Of a stretch of 7,021 nt of DNA, positions 5,035-7,021 are shown one piece after another; positions within the stretch are counted from its first letter, which is position 1; each line of letters begins with the position of its first letter. Origin of the DNA: Deltaproteobacteria bacterium (GTDB lineage Bacteria; Myxococcota; Polyangia; Haliangiales; Haliangiaceae); contig JAGSPR010000361.1 of NCBI GenBank assembly GCA_018262455.1, positions 1 through 7,021 on the forward strand, read 5' to 3'. The position numbers were made by a program, and so were the translations under genes. The notes under the pieces were generated by a model. The model worked only from the letters and a program-made list of their open reading frames with translations. It had not been told where the DNA came from and did not search any database.

Positions 5035-5919
5035 ATGCGCACGGGCCCGCTCGACCGGATGCAGCTCGCGGACGCCGCTCGCGTGCTCGCGGACGCCTGC
5101 CCCTTCGATCGCGCGGCCGAGGTCGCCGACGAGAAGCTGTTCGGAGCGGGGCCCGGCGGGCTGCCCGTGACCTTCGGGGCGTGGCATGCCGACGCGCTGA
5201 TCGGCGTCGCGGCAGTCGCGCGGCGCTGGCTCCGCGTGCTCGCCGTCGTGCCGTCCGCGCGCGGACAGGGCGCAGGCACCGCGCTGCTCGCGGCCTGCGA
5301 GGCGGCCGCGCGCGCCGCCGGCGAGCCGATGCTGCGAACCCTCGACGAGCCGGGCAACTACCTCGCGCCAGGGATCGACGAGCGCAACACCCTTGCGATC
5401 GGCTGGCTCGAGCGCAGAGCCTGGCGGCGCAGGGGTGAGCCTCGGTTGAACGTGCTGATCGACGTGCACCACAATCCGCGCGTCTCGGCGGCCCGTGCCT
5501 CGGAGCTCGCGCGAGTCGCAGCGACGAAAGGCTACGAGATCCGGCGCGCGCGCCCCGACGAGCACGCGTTGCTCGATGCCGTCACCAGCGAGTTCGGGGG
5601 GGCCTGGCCGTTCGAGCTCGCGAGAGCACTCGGCCACGTGCCGGCCGGCGTGCACGTCGCGCTCAAGGACGGCACGTACTGCGCGTTCGCCGCGCACGAC
5701 GGGAACAACCGCGGCCTCGGGTGGTTCGGCCCGACCGGGACGTGGCCGGCTCATCGTGGACAGGGACTCGGCGAGGCGCTGTTGCTCGCGTGCCTCGTCG
5801 ATGTCGGCACCGCGCACGCGTGCTGCGAGGTGGCGTGGATCGGCCCCCGGCCGTTCTACGACAAGGTCGCCGGGATCATCGAAGATCGCCGGTTCGCGCT
5901 GCTCGCGCGCGATCTGTAG
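5035..5919 (+). CDS. tandem-GNAT-domain N-acetyltransferase
   Basis: 294 residues with two GNAT folds. The first (~1-140) has acetyl-CoA motif A 'VLAVVPSARGQGAGTALL' (RGQGAG at 76-81). The second (~165-294) has 'FGPTGTWPAHRGQGLGEALL' (RGQGLG at 241-246) and ends with 'EVAWIGPRPFYDKVAG'. Both pyrophosphate-binding loops look intact, unlike many tandem GNATs where one half is degenerate. The enzyme should transfer an acetyl group from CoA to an amine. The 'WFGPTGTWP' and 'FYDKVAG' pattern of the second half resembles what I recall of two-domain amino-sugar acetyltransferases such as clostridial GlmA; mycothiol synthase (MshD) also has two GNAT domains, but mycothiol is an actinobacterial thiol. 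An amino-sugar substrate would fit the nearby sugar nucleotidyltransferase, but this is a guess. No signal peptide is present. The stop TAG is immediately followed by the stop of the opposing TPR gene. Confidence 0.88.
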   Translation: MRTGPLDRMQLADAARVLADACPFDRAAEVADEKLFGAGPGGLPVTFGAWHADALIGVAAVARRWLRVLAVVPSARGQGAGTALLAACEAAARAAGEPMLRTLDEPGNYLAPGIDERNTLAIGWLERRAWRRRGEPRLNVLIDVHHNPRVSAARASELARVAATKGYEIRRARPDEHALLDAVTSEFGGAWPFELARALGHVPAGVHVALKDGTYCAFAAHDGNNRGLGWFGPTGTWPAHRGQGLGEALLLACLVDVGTAHACCEVAWIGPRPFYDKVAGIIEDRRFALLARDL

Positions 5920-7021
5920 CTAGGTGACGACGGTGTCGGTCAGCGAGCTGGCGTCGTGGTCGCCATAGAGCGCATCGAGGATCGCATGGGCTCGTTGCTG
6001 GACGCGCGCGTGGCAACGCGCAAAGGCGGCACTGTCGCGAACGAGCTCGAGAAACGGACAACGCTCGAGCCAGTGCAAGTCGAACAGTCCCTGGTCCACC
6101 GCGTACTCGATCATCGCGGCGCAGGCAGCCCCATCGCCCGCATGGCCCGCGGCCTCGGCGATGAGCTGCCCGGCGAACGCGCGTCGGCGCTTGCTGGGGG
6201 ACTGCGAGCCGAGCACGAGCTGCAGCCCCTCCTCGCGCCGTTCGAACCATCGTCCGTCGACGGCTGCCGAGGCGAACAACGCCATCAGCGCCGGCTCGAA
6301 CACATTCGTGAAGAGCCCAGCGCGGGCGTTCGCCGTCGCCTCGAGGTCGCCCCGCCACAGGGCAATGCGCAACCGGGAGACCGGGCGGTCCCTTTCGTGC
6401 GTCAGGCCAGCGACGATCTGATCGTAGACGCTCCAGTTCTGCTCGAGCGCGTGGGCGCGCGCGATCTCCCAGCCGCCCGCGCTCAGGTTGGGCGAGATCG
6501 CCACCGCGTCCGCCAGCCGTTCAAAGGCGACGTCGAGAAAGCCGGTCTCGACCAGCATGCGGCCGAGGCCCTCATGCGCTGCAGCGACATGGGGTGAACA
6601 GGCGATGGCAGTCCGGAAGTGAGTCGCGGCGATCGCGGAATCCCCGGTGTGGAGCTCGAGATGGCCCGCGGCCACATGAGCTTCCGAGAGCAACGGCGCC
6701 GCTGCGAGTGCCGCCTCGACGAGGGGACGGACGTGCCGGAAGCCGCTGTGCGCGTCGTCACGGATGATCACGTACCGCGCGTACAGCATCGCGAGCCTGG
6801 CCGCGATCTTGGGGTCGTCCGGGCACAGGGCATGCGCCCGCTCCAGCAGCTGGATGGCCGCCTCGACGCCGCGGAAGCCGCGATTCTCGAGGATGCGCGC
6901 ACGAAGCAACAGCTCGAGAGCCTGCGTGGTCGCCTGGTGCGTCGAGCGCCTCTCGTCGCGGGTCCGTGCGACGGCCTCGACGACCGCGCTCGCGATCGCA
7001 TCGGCGGCGAGCGCGATGTCA
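5920..7021 (-). CDS. TPR-repeat C-terminal part of a large signalling-type protein, 5' end beyond window
   Basis: 366 residues are visible; the frame is open to the right edge, so the N-terminus lies outside. The fragment opens with 'DIALAADAIASAVVEAVART' and then 'ALELLLRARILENRGFRG', followed by TPR-like helices at ~50-85, ~115-145 and ~146-180. This order matches the 'D-xFALQDEIA-x-AV...A-x-LRGR...G' linker and TPRs found in myxobacterial TolB-like, adenylate-cyclase or Hanks-kinase proteins and in AfsR-type regulators. The tail 'CPFLELVRDSAAFARCHARV' (from ~321) resembles the 'CPxLxxLRxDPxF...V' end of such proteins. The missing N-terminal half probably holds a kinase, cyclase or DNA-binding domain (inference). 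An apparent start at 6909 is an internal TTG; the homologous sequence continues upstream of it. It converges on the GNAT gene with zero spacing. Confidence 0.8.
   Translation of the reverse strand, partial: DIALAADAIASAVVEAVARTRDERRSTHQATTQALELLLRARILENRGFRGVEAAIQLLERAHALCPDDPKIAARLAMLYARYVIIRDDAHSGFRHVRPLVEAALAAAPLLSEAHVAAGHLELHTGDSAIAATHFRTAIACSPHVAAAHEGLGRMLVETGFLDVAFERLADAVAISPNLSAGGWEIARAHALEQNWSVYDQIVAGLTHERDRPVSRLRIALWRGDLEATANARAGLFTNVFEPALMALFASAAVDGRWFERREEGLQLVLGSQSPSKRRRAFAGQLIAEAAGHAGDGAACAAMIEYAVDQGLFDLHWLERCPFLELVRDSAAFARCHARVQQRAHAILDALYGDHDASSLTDTVVT

Noticed and set aside
4156..5427. 423-codon and other plus-strand frames overlapping CPBP and GNAT
   Set aside because: Arg/Ala/Gly-rich shifted-frame translations. 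The intact CPBP and GNAT motifs lie in the frames called here.
4297..5817. Long N-terminal extension of the nucleotidyltransferase frame (up to 823 residues)
   Set aside because: The extension is antisense to the CPBP and GNAT genes and is Arg/Gly/Pro/His-rich junk. The family begins at 'MRAMILCAG'.

Overview
This window comes from a very GC-rich bacterial chromosome with strong G/C preference at third codon positions. The gene content fits a myxobacterium (Myxococcota), perhaps of the Kofleriaceae/Haliangium type: a DUF4388-J-domain-TPR protein, a PP2C phosphatase, small Cys-rich lipoproteins, and a long TPR protein of the signalling or TolB-like type. That assignment is inferred from protein style, not from a marker gene. 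I see no rRNA, tRNA, CRISPR array, insertion sequence, phage gene or integration site.

Left block (1-1671, minus strand): a 35-residue single-pass membrane microprotein is followed, 1 nt after its stop, by a large cytoplasmic protein with an N-terminal DUF4388/PATAN domain, a Pro-rich linker, a J domain with intact HPD, and TPR repeats that run off the left edge. A 153-bp divergent intergenic region separates this pair from a plus-strand operon.

Plus-strand operon (1825-3349): a PP2C-type Ser/Thr phosphatase overlaps by a GTGA junction with a Cys-rich lipoprotein. A second Cys-containing lipoprotein follows, whose start region is an 18-bp tandem duplication. The operon suggests phosphatase signalling linked to the cell envelope.

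Central block (3346-5919): a sugar nucleotidyltransferase on the minus strand converges on the lipoprotein operon, with the two stop codons sharing one CTAG. Diverging from it are a CPBP (CAAX-protease-like) membrane protease and a tandem-GNAT acetyltransferase. The acetyltransferase converges, again with no spacer, on a minus-strand TPR protein that runs off the right edge (5920-7021).

The most interesting points are: (i) a nucleotidyltransferase whose two usual metal-binding Asp positions read NGK and SEHSTP; (ii) the membrane microprotein apparently coupled to the J-domain protein; (iii) a repeated TANNNT -10-like element 6-9 nt before three start codons, which predicts leaderless or near-leaderless transcripts; (iv) the tandem duplication at a start codon, in which the upstream copy supplies the Shine-Dalgarno sequence. 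The window holds no obvious defence or mobile system; it looks like a compact stretch of signalling and envelope genes.
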